DNA from: Bacteriovoracaceae bacterium
Lineage (GTDB): Bacteria; Bdellovibrionota; Bacteriovoracia; Bacteriovoracales; Bacteriovoracaceae
NCBI GenBank assembly: GCA_023954635.1
Contig: JAGSHI010000007.1
Coordinates: forward strand, 1 to 55,794
Direction: 5' to 3'
Length of the DNA: 55,794 nt
In this document: positions 42,138 to 50,801 of the stretch, piece by piece
How positions within the stretch are numbered: position 1 is the first letter of the stretch
Layout of the letters: every line of letters begins with the position of its first letter
Translations under genes and position numbers: made by a program
Notes under the pieces: generated by a model
Told to the model about the DNA's origin: nothing
The model's input: only the letters and a program-made list of their open reading frames with translations
Databases searched by the model: none

Positions 42138-43810
42138 GGATAGGGAAAACACTTTATAATTCGTCTGCATCTTTTCTTTCTAAAGATAAATCTTTAATTG
42201 AAATTCAATTAATGGAGAGATTATTAAGGAAAAAGGCTTGTGGACTTTGGCCGGAAAGAGCTCTTGAAAATTTGGTGAGAAACTATGACTTAGAGATATC
42301 TGAAATAGTCGAAAATAGAGATGTTATTCTTCCTTCTCTCAAAGAGAAAATGATGGAAGAAAGGTTCCCGTTTTATGAATACCTTAAAAAAAAGGGGCTC
42401 GATAAATTTTGTACAAATTTAAATGACAAAGTTGAATTCATTTCTCATCACCTTGCTCATGCTTGGTCAGCTGTATTGATGTCTCCTTTCGAAGATTGTT
42501 GTATTGTCGTTTTAGATGGAGCAGGGACTTCTGTGTCAGATTTTCCTTATGGTAGTGAAGAGCTAACTGTTAATCCAGCAGGTACTCATGAAGATTTAGA
42601 GTTATGTACTGTTTATCGATTTAAAAATGGAAATTTAAAGTTCGTTAAAAAATATTGGCAAAAATTCATAGAAAGTGAAAAACACGATAAGCAATCTTTC
42701 TCAACTGGAGTTGGTATATTCTATGAAAAAATCGCAGAATTTATATTTAACTCGAATCAAGCATCTGGAAAAGTTATGGGGCTGGCCTCCTTTGGTACCC
42801 CTTTACCTGTAGAAAATGGGTATTATGATTTTTTGGAGAACTTAGACTGGGAAAAAAAAGCATTCAAAGAAAACTCAAAAGATTCATGGGAAACTTCTCC
42901 AAATATGAATTTTTATCAGGATTTAGCTGCGACAGCTCAATATGAATATGAAAAATTTCTTAAGTCTGTACTGAACGACTTAAAGCCTGACTCTGAGAAT
43001 TTAGTAATGGTAGGAGGTTGTGCCTTAAACTGTACTGCCAATATGAAAATATATGACTGGACTGAGTTTCGGGAAGTCTACATTCCTCCTTTCCCTGGCG
43101 ACGGCGGAATTGGTTTGGGGTGTGCATCCTATAAATATCACCAGCAAAACAAGTGGACTCCTTTTGAAAAAGATAATCAAAATGGATACTTTGGTCCTAA
43201 AACCTCAACTCCAGGCGATAGTAATGTAGAAAAAGTATTCAAAGATTATGAGCTAAAAAAATCAAATAATATTGCAGTGGACTGTGCTAAAGAATTATTT
43301 GAAAATAAAATTGTTGCTTGGTTTCAGGGTCGCAGTGAATCAGGTCCGAGGGCCCTTGGGAATAGAAGTATTTTAGCAAGACCAGATTTTCCTAACTTAA
43401 AAGACTATCTTAATTCAAAGATAAAATTCAGAGAATCTTTTCGACCATATGGTTGTTCTGTTCCTCTAGAAGACTCTAGGAATTATTTTAATCACTCTGA
43501 TTCTTTTGAAACACCCTATATGTCTTTTGCTGTTGAGGTTAATAAAGATAAGAGAGAATTTCTAAAAGAAGTTTTACATGTAGATAACACTTCAAGAATG
43601 CAAACTGTTAGACCTGGTCAAAATGATATCTATTATCGCCTTTTGAAAGAGTATGGAAAGCTATCAGGCAATCCAGTCCTTTTAAATACGAGTTTAAATA
43701 TAATGGGAGAACCTATTGTTGAAACATTAGATGATCTCGAAAAGTTTTTTCAACAATCGAAAGTCGACATATTAGTCGCAGGCAACTTTATAATAAAAAA
43801 GAAATTATGA
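42128..43810 (+). CDS. NodU/CmcH-family carbamoyltransferase
   Basis: The 560-residue enzyme has an N-terminal Kae1/TsaD-like domain with SHHLAHAWSA (the metal-binding H-x-x-x-H) and the VLDGAG phosphate loop, GGCALNCTANMKI, and a C-terminal YrdC-like carbamoyl domain with GRSESGPRALGNRSILA and FRESFRPYGC. Family members transfer carbamoyl phosphate to hydroxyls of sugars or natural products (Nod factors, antibiotics such as novobiocin and tobramycin). Its start lies inside the last codons of aroA (10-nt overlap), a strong sign of co-expression. Acceptor unknown; two glycosyltransferases and an aminotransferase nearby suggest a sugar. Confidence 0.93.
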   Translation: MYLGIGKTLYNSSASFLSKDKSLIEIQLMERLLRKKACGLWPERALENLVRNYDLEISEIVENRDVILPSLKEKMMEERFPFYEYLKKKGLDKFCTNLNDKVEFISHHLAHAWSAVLMSPFEDCCIVVLDGAGTSVSDFPYGSEELTVNPAGTHEDLELCTVYRFKNGNLKFVKKYWQKFIESEKHDKQSFSTGVGIFYEKIAEFIFNSNQASGKVMGLASFGTPLPVENGYYDFLENLDWEKKAFKENSKDSWETSPNMNFYQDLAATAQYEYEKFLKSVLNDLKPDSENLVMVGGCALNCTANMKIYDWTEFREVYIPPFPGDGGIGLGCASYKYHQQNKWTPFEKDNQNGYFGPKTSTPGDSNVEKVFKDYELKKSNNIAVDCAKELFENKIVAWFQGRSESGPRALGNRSILARPDFPNLKDYLNSKIKFRESFRPYGCSVPLEDSRNYFNHSDSFETPYMSFAVEVNKDKREFLKEVLHVDNTSRMQTVRPGQNDIYYRLLKEYGKLSGNPVLLNTSLNIMGEPIVETLDDLEKFFQQSKVDILVAGNFIIKKKL

Positions 43811-45162
43811 TTAATATTGTTTTATATAGTGAAGAAAATTTTGTCTGGACTAGTATGCAGGAAATTATACCTGGCTTACTGAAGTGTTGGAAAGAGGTTG
43901 GTGTTAGAGAAAATATCGAAACAATTGTCATCAATGTTGATGATCAAAAAAGTCTTAAAAATAACATCGCCAAAATCATTAGTTGCGAAAATATAGTACT
44001 CACATCATATAATGCGAAAATTGCTAAAGCAGTAGTGTTGATTAGATCATCACTTGGAGTAGACGCGAGAATGATCGTTCACTTACATGGTCTAGCGAGT
44101 GTTGGTTGTTGGCCTTTACATGAATTCAAAACGGGTGAACTTTTAACAGAGAGAGATGTTTTCTTGTCTTCGTCTCAAAGGGATGCTGATACATTCAAGT
44201 TGTCCTTTGAAAATGCTAGGTGCGAAGTTATAAAGTTTCATCAAACATATGAGAAACCTGCACCGGTGGTTAAGACACCTTCTCTTGCAAAATTTGTTTA
44301 TGTTGGGAGAATTGCTGAACAGAAAAATTTACATCAACTGCTATGGGCCATATCTCTTGTTCGTAGAAAAAAACCAGAATTAAAATTTGAACTTGATATC
44401 TATGGAGAGCCAGATAATTTGGGTAGTCCAAATATGAATATTCCCTCTAAAGATTATAAAGAATTCTTAGAGAAAATAATAAATGATTTGAAAATCAATA
44501 ATGTGAACTTTAAAGGTTTTGTAAAAAGAGAGAATCTTGATACTTGGGTAAGCGAAAATCGACATATCTTTATCTCTCCGAGCTTGCATTCAGATGAAAA
44601 TTTTGGAATGGCGGCACTAAAAAGTTTAGAGGCCGGAAACTGTGCAATCCTAACTGATTGGGGAGGGCATACTGACTTTAATAAAAGTTTTTCTGATGCA
44701 GTCTCTTTAATTAATGTTTACTCGAGTCAATTGGGTCCAGTTATTGATCCTATAGAATTGAGTGAAGCAATCATTATGAATATTGAAACCTTCCCTAGAG
44801 ATGTCGTTAAGTCTGAGGCTTACAAATTTGACAATATAGTAAGAAACTACTGTGAATTTATTAGAAAAGAAAAAAATGATTCAATAAAGCCCCTTGTCCA
44901 GACGAAACTATCGAAGAGAGTTCATAAAGCTAGAAATGAACTTATTGGAGAGAAGGGATGCCAGTGTTTTACAGGTTACGATGACCCAAACTCAATACCA
45001 TTTTTTTCTTCATACGGAATGAGTGAAAGAAAAATAGAAAGGTCTGCCAGCTCAGGAGAAAAAGCTCCTTGGGTCACTGGAAAAGAGTTTTCTGATCCAC
45101 ATAAAGGTTTGATTAAACTAAACTCCGAAGATGAATATATTCAAAATGGATTCATGATCTGA
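43807..45162 (+). CDS. GT4-like glycosyltransferase with unusual C-terminal tail
   Basis: The 451-residue product has the GT-B fold: an N-terminal acceptor domain and a C-terminal donor domain with FVYVGRIAEQKNLHQLL and SPSLHSDENFGMAALKSLEAG. The GT4 EX7E motif reads E-NFGMAAL-K, so the second glutamate is Lys. The last 80 residues hold GCQCFTGYDDP and EKAPWVTGKEF, unlike ordinary GT4 ends but shared in part with the second glycosyltransferase at 48594. Start overlaps the carbamoyltransferase stop (ATGA). The tail could bind a partner or a cofactor; I infer this only from conservation between the two. Confidence 0.82.
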   Translation: MINIVLYSEENFVWTSMQEIIPGLLKCWKEVGVRENIETIVINVDDQKSLKNNIAKIISCENIVLTSYNAKIAKAVVLIRSSLGVDARMIVHLHGLASVGCWPLHEFKTGELLTERDVFLSSSQRDADTFKLSFENARCEVIKFHQTYEKPAPVVKTPSLAKFVYVGRIAEQKNLHQLLWAISLVRRKKPELKFELDIYGEPDNLGSPNMNIPSKDYKEFLEKIINDLKINNVNFKGFVKRENLDTWVSENRHIFISPSLHSDENFGMAALKSLEAGNCAILTDWGGHTDFNKSFSDAVSLINVYSSQLGPVIDPIELSEAIIMNIETFPRDVVKSEAYKFDNIVRNYCEFIRKEKNDSIKPLVQTKLSKRVHKARNELIGEKGCQCFTGYDDPNSIPFFSSYGMSERKIERSASSGEKAPWVTGKEFSDPHKGLIKLNSEDEYIQNGFMI

Positions 45163-45175
45163 ATAAGGAAAAATT

Positions 45176-46348
45176 ATGTATAAAGTAGGTCAAGAAGAAG
45201 TTGATGCGATTGCAAAAGTTGTACTATCAAAAAGATATTTTCGTTATCAAGGAAAGGAGAATAAATCAGTAACTGATCAACTTGAAAAATCGTTTGAAGA
45301 AAAGTTTCAGGTATCTCATAGTTTAATGGTAACAAGTGGCACTAATGCTCTTGTGTGCGCAATGGCTGCTGCCGGAATTGGCCCAGGTGATGAAGTTATT
45401 ATTCCTTCATTTACATTTGTCGCGACTGCTATAGCGGTACTTCAGGTTGGGGCGATACCAAGAATTATCAATATTGATTCAACTTTATCTCTAGATCCAA
45501 TTGAATTCAAAAAAGCTATTAATGAGAACACTAAGGCAGTTATACCTGTCCATATGGACGGACTTGCTTGTGATATGGAAGCGATATGCACCATTGCAAA
45601 AGAAAGTAATGTCCTAGTGATAGAGGATGCGGCACAAGCTGTTGGTGGTAGTTATAAAGCGAAAAGATTGGGGGCAATTGGAGATCTAGGATGTTTGAGT
45701 TTTAATGTAGATAAAATTATCAGTTGTGGTGAAGGTGGTGCTCTTTTAACTAACGATAATAGCTTTTATAAAAAAGCTTTATGTTTTCACGATAGTCCCT
45801 GTCAATTTGGGGAAACAAAGAAAGATGTTTTTGAAGAATCTGATCTTTGTATTGGAACTTCAATGAGGTTTGATGACATAAAAGCTGCCATGTTAAACAT
45901 CCAGCTTTCAAGATTAGATGAAATTCTACTTCAGTTAAGGAAACGTAAAAAATTACTTATTTCTAAATTAGAGGGAAAAAATTATCAAATTATTCAAGGT
46001 AATTGTATTGAAGGTGATTGCAGTACTTCTTTACATATAAAATATGAAGACCCTATACAAATGGTGACAAAAGTAAAAAAATTATTAGGAGAAAAAGTTG
46101 TTTGTCTTCCTATTACCGGACGTCCAGCTCATGTTTGCTGGCAATGGATGGAGCAAATTAATAAAAGAAGATTTTTCCATCCTGATTTAGATCCATTCAA
46201 ATGGGCCGAGTCTGATATGAGTTATCAAAAATCAGATTTTCTTCAAAGTGTTGAAATATTAAGTTCTACTTTGAAAATTTATTTAGATTTAGAAGGAACT
46301 GATGAAGAATTTGAAAAAAAGGCCGACTTGATAGCCGGCCTACTGTAA
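45176..46348 (+). CDS. DegT/DnrJ/EryC1/StrS-type PLP aminotransferase
   Basis: The 390-residue enzyme fits sugar or cyclitol aminotransferases: SLMVTSGTNALVCAM, GPGDEVIIPSFTFVATA, VLVIEDAAQAVGG and the PLP-lysine region LSFNVDKIISCGEGGALLT. It would transfer an amino group from glutamate or glutamine to a ketosugar or scyllo-inosose-type substrate. AAGGA lies 6 nt before the ATG. It ends the aroC-to-aminotransferase run. Its stop codon abuts the stop of the convergent PqqD-like gene, and its 3' coding sequence contains that gene's terminator. Confidence 0.9.
   Translation: MYKVGQEEVDAIAKVVLSKRYFRYQGKENKSVTDQLEKSFEEKFQVSHSLMVTSGTNALVCAMAAAGIGPGDEVIIPSFTFVATAIAVLQVGAIPRIINIDSTLSLDPIEFKKAINENTKAVIPVHMDGLACDMEAICTIAKESNVLVIEDAAQAVGGSYKAKRLGAIGDLGCLSFNVDKIISCGEGGALLTNDNSFYKKALCFHDSPCQFGETKKDVFEESDLCIGTSMRFDDIKAAMLNIQLSRLDEILLQLRKRKKLLISKLEGKNYQIIQGNCIEGDCSTSLHIKYEDPIQMVTKVKKLLGEKVVCLPITGRPAHVCWQWMEQINKRRFFHPDLDPFKWAESDMSYQKSDFLQSVEILSSTLKIYLDLEGTDEEFEKKADLIAGLL
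46313..46341 (-). terminator. Intrinsic terminator of the PqqD-like gene, inside the aminotransferase gene
   Basis: On the minus strand stem AGGCCG / CGGCCT (46336-46341 and 46320-46325) with a 10-nt loop is followed by seven T residues (46314-46320). It lies entirely within coding sequence of the convergent gene. Confidence 0.75.
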
Positions 46349-46642
46349 TTAGCTTTTTACAATAAAACTTTTATCTAAGACTTCTTGAATGAAACCTCGT
46401 GCATCATTTTCCAATTGATCCTTTTCGACTCCGTGTTTCTGAGATAATTGATCAACAATTTGTGAGGCAGACTGTCCTTTACTTAACTCTTGCCAAACTT
46501 CAGCAGCAACACCGTCAATCTTGAAAAATACTGTTGAGTCATCCATTCTCATTAAGACACAAGTTCCATCTTGATTTGTTCTCGAGATGATATCATCCGC
46601 AACTTTGAAGGTATTATTGAGTAGATCAGTATCAGCATTCAT
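46349..46642 (-). CDS. PqqD-like peptide-chaperone (RiPP recognition element) protein
   Basis: The 97-residue product matches PqqD by its pattern: a short beta region with STVFFKIDGVAAEVWQEL, then QSASQIVDQLSQKHGV and a last helix with FIQEVLDKSFI. PqqD-type domains bind leader peptides and hand them to radical SAM enzymes; stand-alone copies also occur in polysaccharide clusters. The ATG at 46642 has GGAG 6 nt upstream; the longer frame from 46669 starts at TTG. It is divergent from the radical SAM gene across 106 bp with back-to-back promoters. No precursor peptide is visible, so the client is unknown. Confidence 0.78.
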   Translation of the reverse strand: MNADTDLLNNTFKVADDIISRTNQDGTCVLMRMDDSTVFFKIDGVAAEVWQELSKGQSASQIVDQLSQKHGVEKDQLENDARGFIQEVLDKSFIVKS

Positions 46643-46677
46643 GTAAACTCCGAATTTTAAAATTGCCAAGTAGCATC

Positions 46678-46706
46678 ATCTTATAAAAGTAATAAAAGAG
46701 AAGCAA
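46678..46706 (-). promoter_or_regulatory. Promoter of the PqqD-like gene
   Basis: On the minus strand TTGCTT (46701-46706), 17 bp and TAAGAT (46678-46683). Confidence 0.5.
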
Positions 46707-46712
46707 GTGAAT

Positions 46713-46741
46713 TTGCCTTAAATACTGGGCAAGGTTAAAAT
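46713..46741 (+). promoter_or_regulatory. Promoter of the twitch radical SAM gene, leaderless spacing
   Basis: TTGCCT (46713-46718), 17 bp and TAAAAT (46736-46741), with 7 nt to the ATG at 46749. No good ribosome site is present. Confidence 0.5.
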
Positions 46742-46748
46742 TTATGCA

Positions 46749-48095
46749 ATGGATAAAACCAAAGTTTCCAAGAAAATTAATGATGTCTCTCCCTCATTTT
46801 GTTTGGCAAAATGGCTGCAAGTTACTATTGATTTAGTGAATGGGACAACTCATAGTTGTCATCATCCAAAGAGGCATCATATTCCAGTTGAAGGGTTAGA
46901 AGATAATCCTTCGCAACTTCACAATACACATTTTAAGAAGCAACAGAGAAAACTTATGTTGGAGGGAGTAAGGCCTCCTGAATGTGTTTATTGTTGGAAT
47001 ATTGAGGACACTCCTGGTGAGCATTATAGTGATCGATTTATAAAGTCTTCTGATGACTGGGCCTGGCCTTATTTAGATGAAGTAAAAAAACGAGATTGGC
47101 AGGATGATATAAAGCCTACTTATGTCGAAGTAATGTTTGATAATACTTGTAATTTAAGTTGCAGTTATTGTTTGGCAGAAGTGAGTTCTAGTATATACGG
47201 TGAAATGGAAAAGCATGGTCCATATTCAGTAAGGGCCTCTGATCACAGAATGATTCAAGGACCACTTAAGCGATATAGCCAAGAAGAGAACCCCTATATA
47301 AAAGCATTTTGGAAGTGGTTGCCTGAATTAAAAAATGATTTAGAGGTTTTGAGAGTTACAGGTGGTGAGCCTCTATTAGCTAAAGAGACTAATGAACTTC
47401 TAGAGGTTCTTCAGAAGATTGATTTTAAAAAGTTATCACTATCGATCAATACAAATCTATGTCTTCCTGACAAAATTCTAGATACATTTATAGAGAAATC
47501 AAAAAATATTCTTAAAACGAAAAAGATTAAATCATTTGACCTCTTTGTTTCTGTCGATACTTATGGAAAGCAAGCTGAATATATAAGGAAGGGACTAGAT
47601 TACGATCTATTTATAAAAAATGTGAAAAGGTTTTGTGAAGAACTTCCTAACGGAAGAGTCATTATTATGTGTACATATAATGTATTGTCTATTGTGGGTT
47701 TTAAGAAACTTTTAGAAGAAGTTCTTGAGTTGAAAAAGAGTTATGGAAACTTAGTACTGGACTTGAGTTACTTGAGAGATCCGGAATACTTAAAGGCAAG
47801 TATGTCTTGTTCTAGTCTAAAGTCTATTGCTGAAGATGATTTACATTGGATGAAGCAGCATCAAACTGATGATGGTGACGGTTACTCTTCTCATGAGGTC
47901 AATAAGTTTGCAAGAATTGTGAACTGGATGAAAGATAGTTCTAATAAAAAAGAAATGAGCAATATTAGAGGAGACTTTTTTTCGTTTATTAATGAATTTG
48001 ATAAAAGGTATAACTCTAGTTTTCTAGAAACTTTTCCTGAAATGAAAGAGTTCTATATTTTAGCTAAAAAAAATAAATTTCTTCAAACGTTTTAA
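46749..48095 (+). CDS. Radical SAM protein with N-terminal twitch-like domain
   Basis: The 448-residue protein begins with a twitch-like domain (about 15-120) holding SFCLAKWLQVTIDL, HSCHHPKRHHIP and ECVYCWNIED, whose cysteines can bind an auxiliary 4Fe-4S cluster. The radical SAM motif is CNLSCSYC near 135-142 and VTGGEPLL is the SAM-binding GGE. This N-terminal arrangement is the reverse of the usual C-terminal SPASM/twitch. Substrate unknown. It starts the second half of the cluster, followed 10 nt later by the membrane-anchored protein and then the second glycosyltransferase. The gene diverges from the PqqD-like gene. Confidence 0.88.
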   Translation: MDKTKVSKKINDVSPSFCLAKWLQVTIDLVNGTTHSCHHPKRHHIPVEGLEDNPSQLHNTHFKKQQRKLMLEGVRPPECVYCWNIEDTPGEHYSDRFIKSSDDWAWPYLDEVKKRDWQDDIKPTYVEVMFDNTCNLSCSYCLAEVSSSIYGEMEKHGPYSVRASDHRMIQGPLKRYSQEENPYIKAFWKWLPELKNDLEVLRVTGGEPLLAKETNELLEVLQKIDFKKLSLSINTNLCLPDKILDTFIEKSKNILKTKKIKSFDLFVSVDTYGKQAEYIRKGLDYDLFIKNVKRFCEELPNGRVIIMCTYNVLSIVGFKKLLEEVLELKKSYGNLVLDLSYLRDPEYLKASMSCSSLKSIAEDDLHWMKQHQTDDGDGYSSHEVNKFARIVNWMKDSSNKKEMSNIRGDFFSFINEFDKRYNSSFLETFPEMKEFYILAKKNKFLQTF

Positions 48096-48105
48096 TAGGA
48101 TAGAA

Positions 48106-48597
48106 ATGAACTCAAAAATGAAATGGGTATATTCTTCTCTTGCCGTTATCTTGATCCTCGTAACGATAATGGAAGTAAAGAATTATAATAAAATAAAAGA
48201 ACTAAAGTTAACTGTAACTGAACTACAAAAACAAATAGATGATAAAATCAATGATCGCAAAGTAACGAGTGAGTTCGATCATTATATTTTTAAAAGTCAG
48301 GTGTTCTGTACGAAAGGTCCCGTTAAACAAGTTCTAATCATTAATAAGAAAAAAGAATTTAAATATTATGTCAACGTTAAGAAGTTTCCTTTCGTCGCAA
48401 AATTCAATACTTTAAAATTATCAGGATATATAAGACTAAAAGATAGGAGAATCAGATTTTTCCTAAAAGACAATGGGAAATATGAACTTAAACATTTTGG
48501 GTACTTGTTTGACTGGGGTCCGGATGGTGAAGTCACGGGATTAGAGACAGTAGAAGAAACATATCATCTCGATTACTGCAATGAGGCTATGCAATGA
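48106..48597 (+). CDS. Membrane-anchored coiled-coil protein, unknown
   Basis: The 163-residue product has a transmembrane helix (about 8-23), a short coiled coil (about 28-52) and a small beta-rich domain with Cys residues (FCTKGPVKQ and DYCNEA). Plan and Cys placement resemble the protein at 36779, so they may be distant relatives. Its stop overlaps the glycosyltransferase start (ATGA), placing it in the same operon. It may be an anchor for the glycosylation machinery; this is inferred from position only. Confidence 0.7.
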   Translation: MNSKMKWVYSSLAVILILVTIMEVKNYNKIKELKLTVTELQKQIDDKINDRKVTSEFDHYIFKSQVFCTKGPVKQVLIINKKKEFKYYVNVKKFPFVAKFNTLKLSGYIRLKDRRIRFFLKDNGKYELKHFGYLFDWGPDGEVTGLETVEETYHLDYCNEAMQ

Positions 48598-49841
48598 AAA
48601 TAGCGCTAATAAGAAAAACTGAAAGTTCGAAATGGGTTAGTTGCAGATCAATAACTGATAATATTGAAACCGCCTACAAAGACGCATATGATAACGTCAG
48701 TACTTTTTTTATAAGTGAAAGTGCGGACAAAGTTCAAATGTTTCTTGAGTTCAAAAAAATTAAAGATGAGAATTTTGATCTTGTTGCTTTTATCGATCAT
48801 AAACCTACCCCTTTAAATGTTTTTAACTCAATGGAAATGGCTTTTTCTTCTTATGACCCTCAAGTAATTATCCATGTTTTTGGTGACTTTACGCTCTATT
48901 CTTCTGAATGGAGTAGTGTCGAAAAAATATTGAAGGAAAGACCTGTTAAATTTGTCGTTGCTTCCGGCGCTCAGAAGAAATTAATTTCTCACTTTGTAGA
49001 GGATGATTCAATCGTGGAAATTCCATTTCCTGTTCATGAGAACTTTAAATTCGATTCACAAAAAAGAGAAAAAACTCGAGCTAAATATAATCTTAAGAAT
49101 GAACAAGTCTTTTTGTATACAGGTCGGATCTCATCCCAGAAGAATGTTATAGAGCTGGTGAAAAGTTTTAGCTCAACAAAAAACCAAATGGGTTTAGATG
49201 CAAAATTACTCATATGTGGGGAGTTTGATGACCTTGGAATACCCTTTCTTGGAAAAGTTATGCCTGAGGGGAGTAGTATCCAGAATTATTATAAAGAGCT
49301 GTCTCGTATAGAGGGAAGTATTGAATTCCTTGGGAACCTTGAGCAGGATGAACTAATTGATCTTTATTCAGCAGTCGATTGTTTTTTAAGTCTAAGCACT
49401 CATAACGATGAAGATTACGGAATGTCTCCGGCGGAAGCACTGTGCTCTGGCTTGCCATGTCTTCTTACTTCGTGGGGAGGCTATAATTCATTTGCAAAGA
49501 TGAATTCTGATAATGTAAAAACGGTATCCGTAAATATTGAAGGTGATCGTCTATTGCCAGATTTAACAAATCTTCGAAAACAATTAATGGGTAGTTCTAA
49601 ACTAGATAACGATGGTCGCAAGAAACTGTCTGATGAAATGAGAGAGATATTACTTCCCTCAAAAATTGGAAAAGTGATAAAAAATAACCTTGAGAATATT
49701 AAAGTATTCTCTGGCTTTAAAGATGAGTTAAAGAAGTTCTCATCTTGTATCGAGTTAAATCCAAAAGCTCCATTCCGAAGTGGTGCTGGAGGTTACTCAG
49801 ATTACTATAAAAAAATATATGCTTGTTATCAGGAGCAATAA
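48594..49841 (+). CDS. GT4-like glycosyltransferase
   Basis: The 415-residue GT-B enzyme has FLYTGRISSQKNVIELV and the complete EX7E motif EDYGMSPAE within HNDEDYGMSPAEALCSGLP. Its end (NPKAPFRSGAGGYSDYYKKIYACYQ) echoes the KAP-x-V-x-G element of the glycosyltransferase at 43807. The product resembles polysaccharide or glycoconjugate glycosyltransferases; donor and acceptor are unknown. It overlaps the upstream membrane protein gene and precedes the unknown gene at 49845 by 3 nt. Confidence 0.85.
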   Translation: MKIALIRKTESSKWVSCRSITDNIETAYKDAYDNVSTFFISESADKVQMFLEFKKIKDENFDLVAFIDHKPTPLNVFNSMEMAFSSYDPQVIIHVFGDFTLYSSEWSSVEKILKERPVKFVVASGAQKKLISHFVEDDSIVEIPFPVHENFKFDSQKREKTRAKYNLKNEQVFLYTGRISSQKNVIELVKSFSSTKNQMGLDAKLLICGEFDDLGIPFLGKVMPEGSSIQNYYKELSRIEGSIEFLGNLEQDELIDLYSAVDCFLSLSTHNDEDYGMSPAEALCSGLPCLLTSWGGYNSFAKMNSDNVKTVSVNIEGDRLLPDLTNLRKQLMGSSKLDNDGRKKLSDEMREILLPSKIGKVIKNNLENIKVFSGFKDELKKFSSCIELNPKAPFRSGAGGYSDYYKKIYACYQEQ

Positions 49842-49844
49842 CAG

Positions 49845-50801
49845 ATGAACTTTTTCAAAGATAGTGATATTGAAGAAGAGTTTCAGTTCAATAGAAGTGA
49901 GATGTGGCTAGATCTAGAAAATGTAGATAGTGAGTTTGAGGAAGAGATGCTTCCTCACTCAAAAGCCTATGTTGATTCCTCTCGGCCAATGTGGCTGTTT
50001 TATGTCAAGTCAATCGAGAAGCTAGGTTACTTTTCTTGGATTCATTCCAGAGATGGATCTCTAGGCTTAATTAGATTCTTTTCAAAATTTCCTGAACCTA
50101 ATGGCATTAAAACAAAAATTTTAATGAATAAGATGCATTATCGACTTGTTCCGAATGAGTGGAAAGAAAATATACTATTATATGAAAATGTAAGAACGGT
50201 TGATAATTATGACAATGAAGTTGTATACCTCGCCATTACTGGACACGAACTCGCAACGAGTCTTCCAGCACTTGAGGCTGTCTGTAAAAAAATAAATAAT
50301 CTTAAAGGTGTTCAGAGAGTTGTAATCGTACCTTTCAATCTTACGATAAAGGGTACAGAGTCTCTATCTCAAGGGGAATCTTTTCTATGTGAAGCTTCTG
50401 GTCTTGTTTATAAAAATATAAACACATCGGTTTCTACTTTGAATATGTATAAACTTCAATTTGAAAACCTAAATGGTAAATTGTTTTTAAATTTAAATAG
50501 TAACCTTACTCTATTCTCTGAGAGTTACTTTGATTTCTATATGAAAAGCAGAGGCGCAGTTTCTTTAAACGATGAATACGTTAAAAATATAGATGGAAAC
50601 GTCATGGAAACTGGGGCTGGTTATGGAATTCGGCTATGTGAGAGTTGGCCCTCAGACTATCAAAAAGTTAGAGATAAAATAGACACAACATTTAATAAAA
50701 ATCTGGACTCACTATTAAAAAATGACTTAGAGAGTCAAGAAAACCCAGTGTTTTTCAATTTAGAACTGAGCACTTTTGATCACTGGGTTAAATCAATTTG
50801 A
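49845..50801 (+). CDS. Hypothetical protein, 318 residues, unknown family
   Basis: I do not recognise this protein. It is soluble-looking with no signal peptide. It starts with a short acidic helical segment and has segments such as VVYLAITGHELATSLPALEAVC and VIVPFNLTIKGTESLSQGESF, which look like a Rossmann-type alpha/beta fold. A Wtx motif is absent. AGGAG lies about 9 nt upstream and its last bases overlap the next start (TTGA). Position between a glycosyltransferase and a nucleotidyltransferase-like gene makes a role in the same pathway likely. Confidence 0.75.
   Translation: MNFFKDSDIEEEFQFNRSEMWLDLENVDSEFEEEMLPHSKAYVDSSRPMWLFYVKSIEKLGYFSWIHSRDGSLGLIRFFSKFPEPNGIKTKILMNKMHYRLVPNEWKENILLYENVRTVDNYDNEVVYLAITGHELATSLPALEAVCKKINNLKGVQRVVIVPFNLTIKGTESLSQGESFLCEASGLVYKNINTSVSTLNMYKLQFENLNGKLFLNLNSNLTLFSESYFDFYMKSRGAVSLNDEYVKNIDGNVMETGAGYGIRLCESWPSDYQKVRDKIDTTFNKNLDSLLKNDLESQENPVFFNLELSTFDHWVKSI

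Noticed and set aside
46643-46748. RiPP precursor peptide between the PqqD-like and radical SAM genes
   Set aside because: No short frame with a ribosome site is present; the space is taken up by the two promoters.
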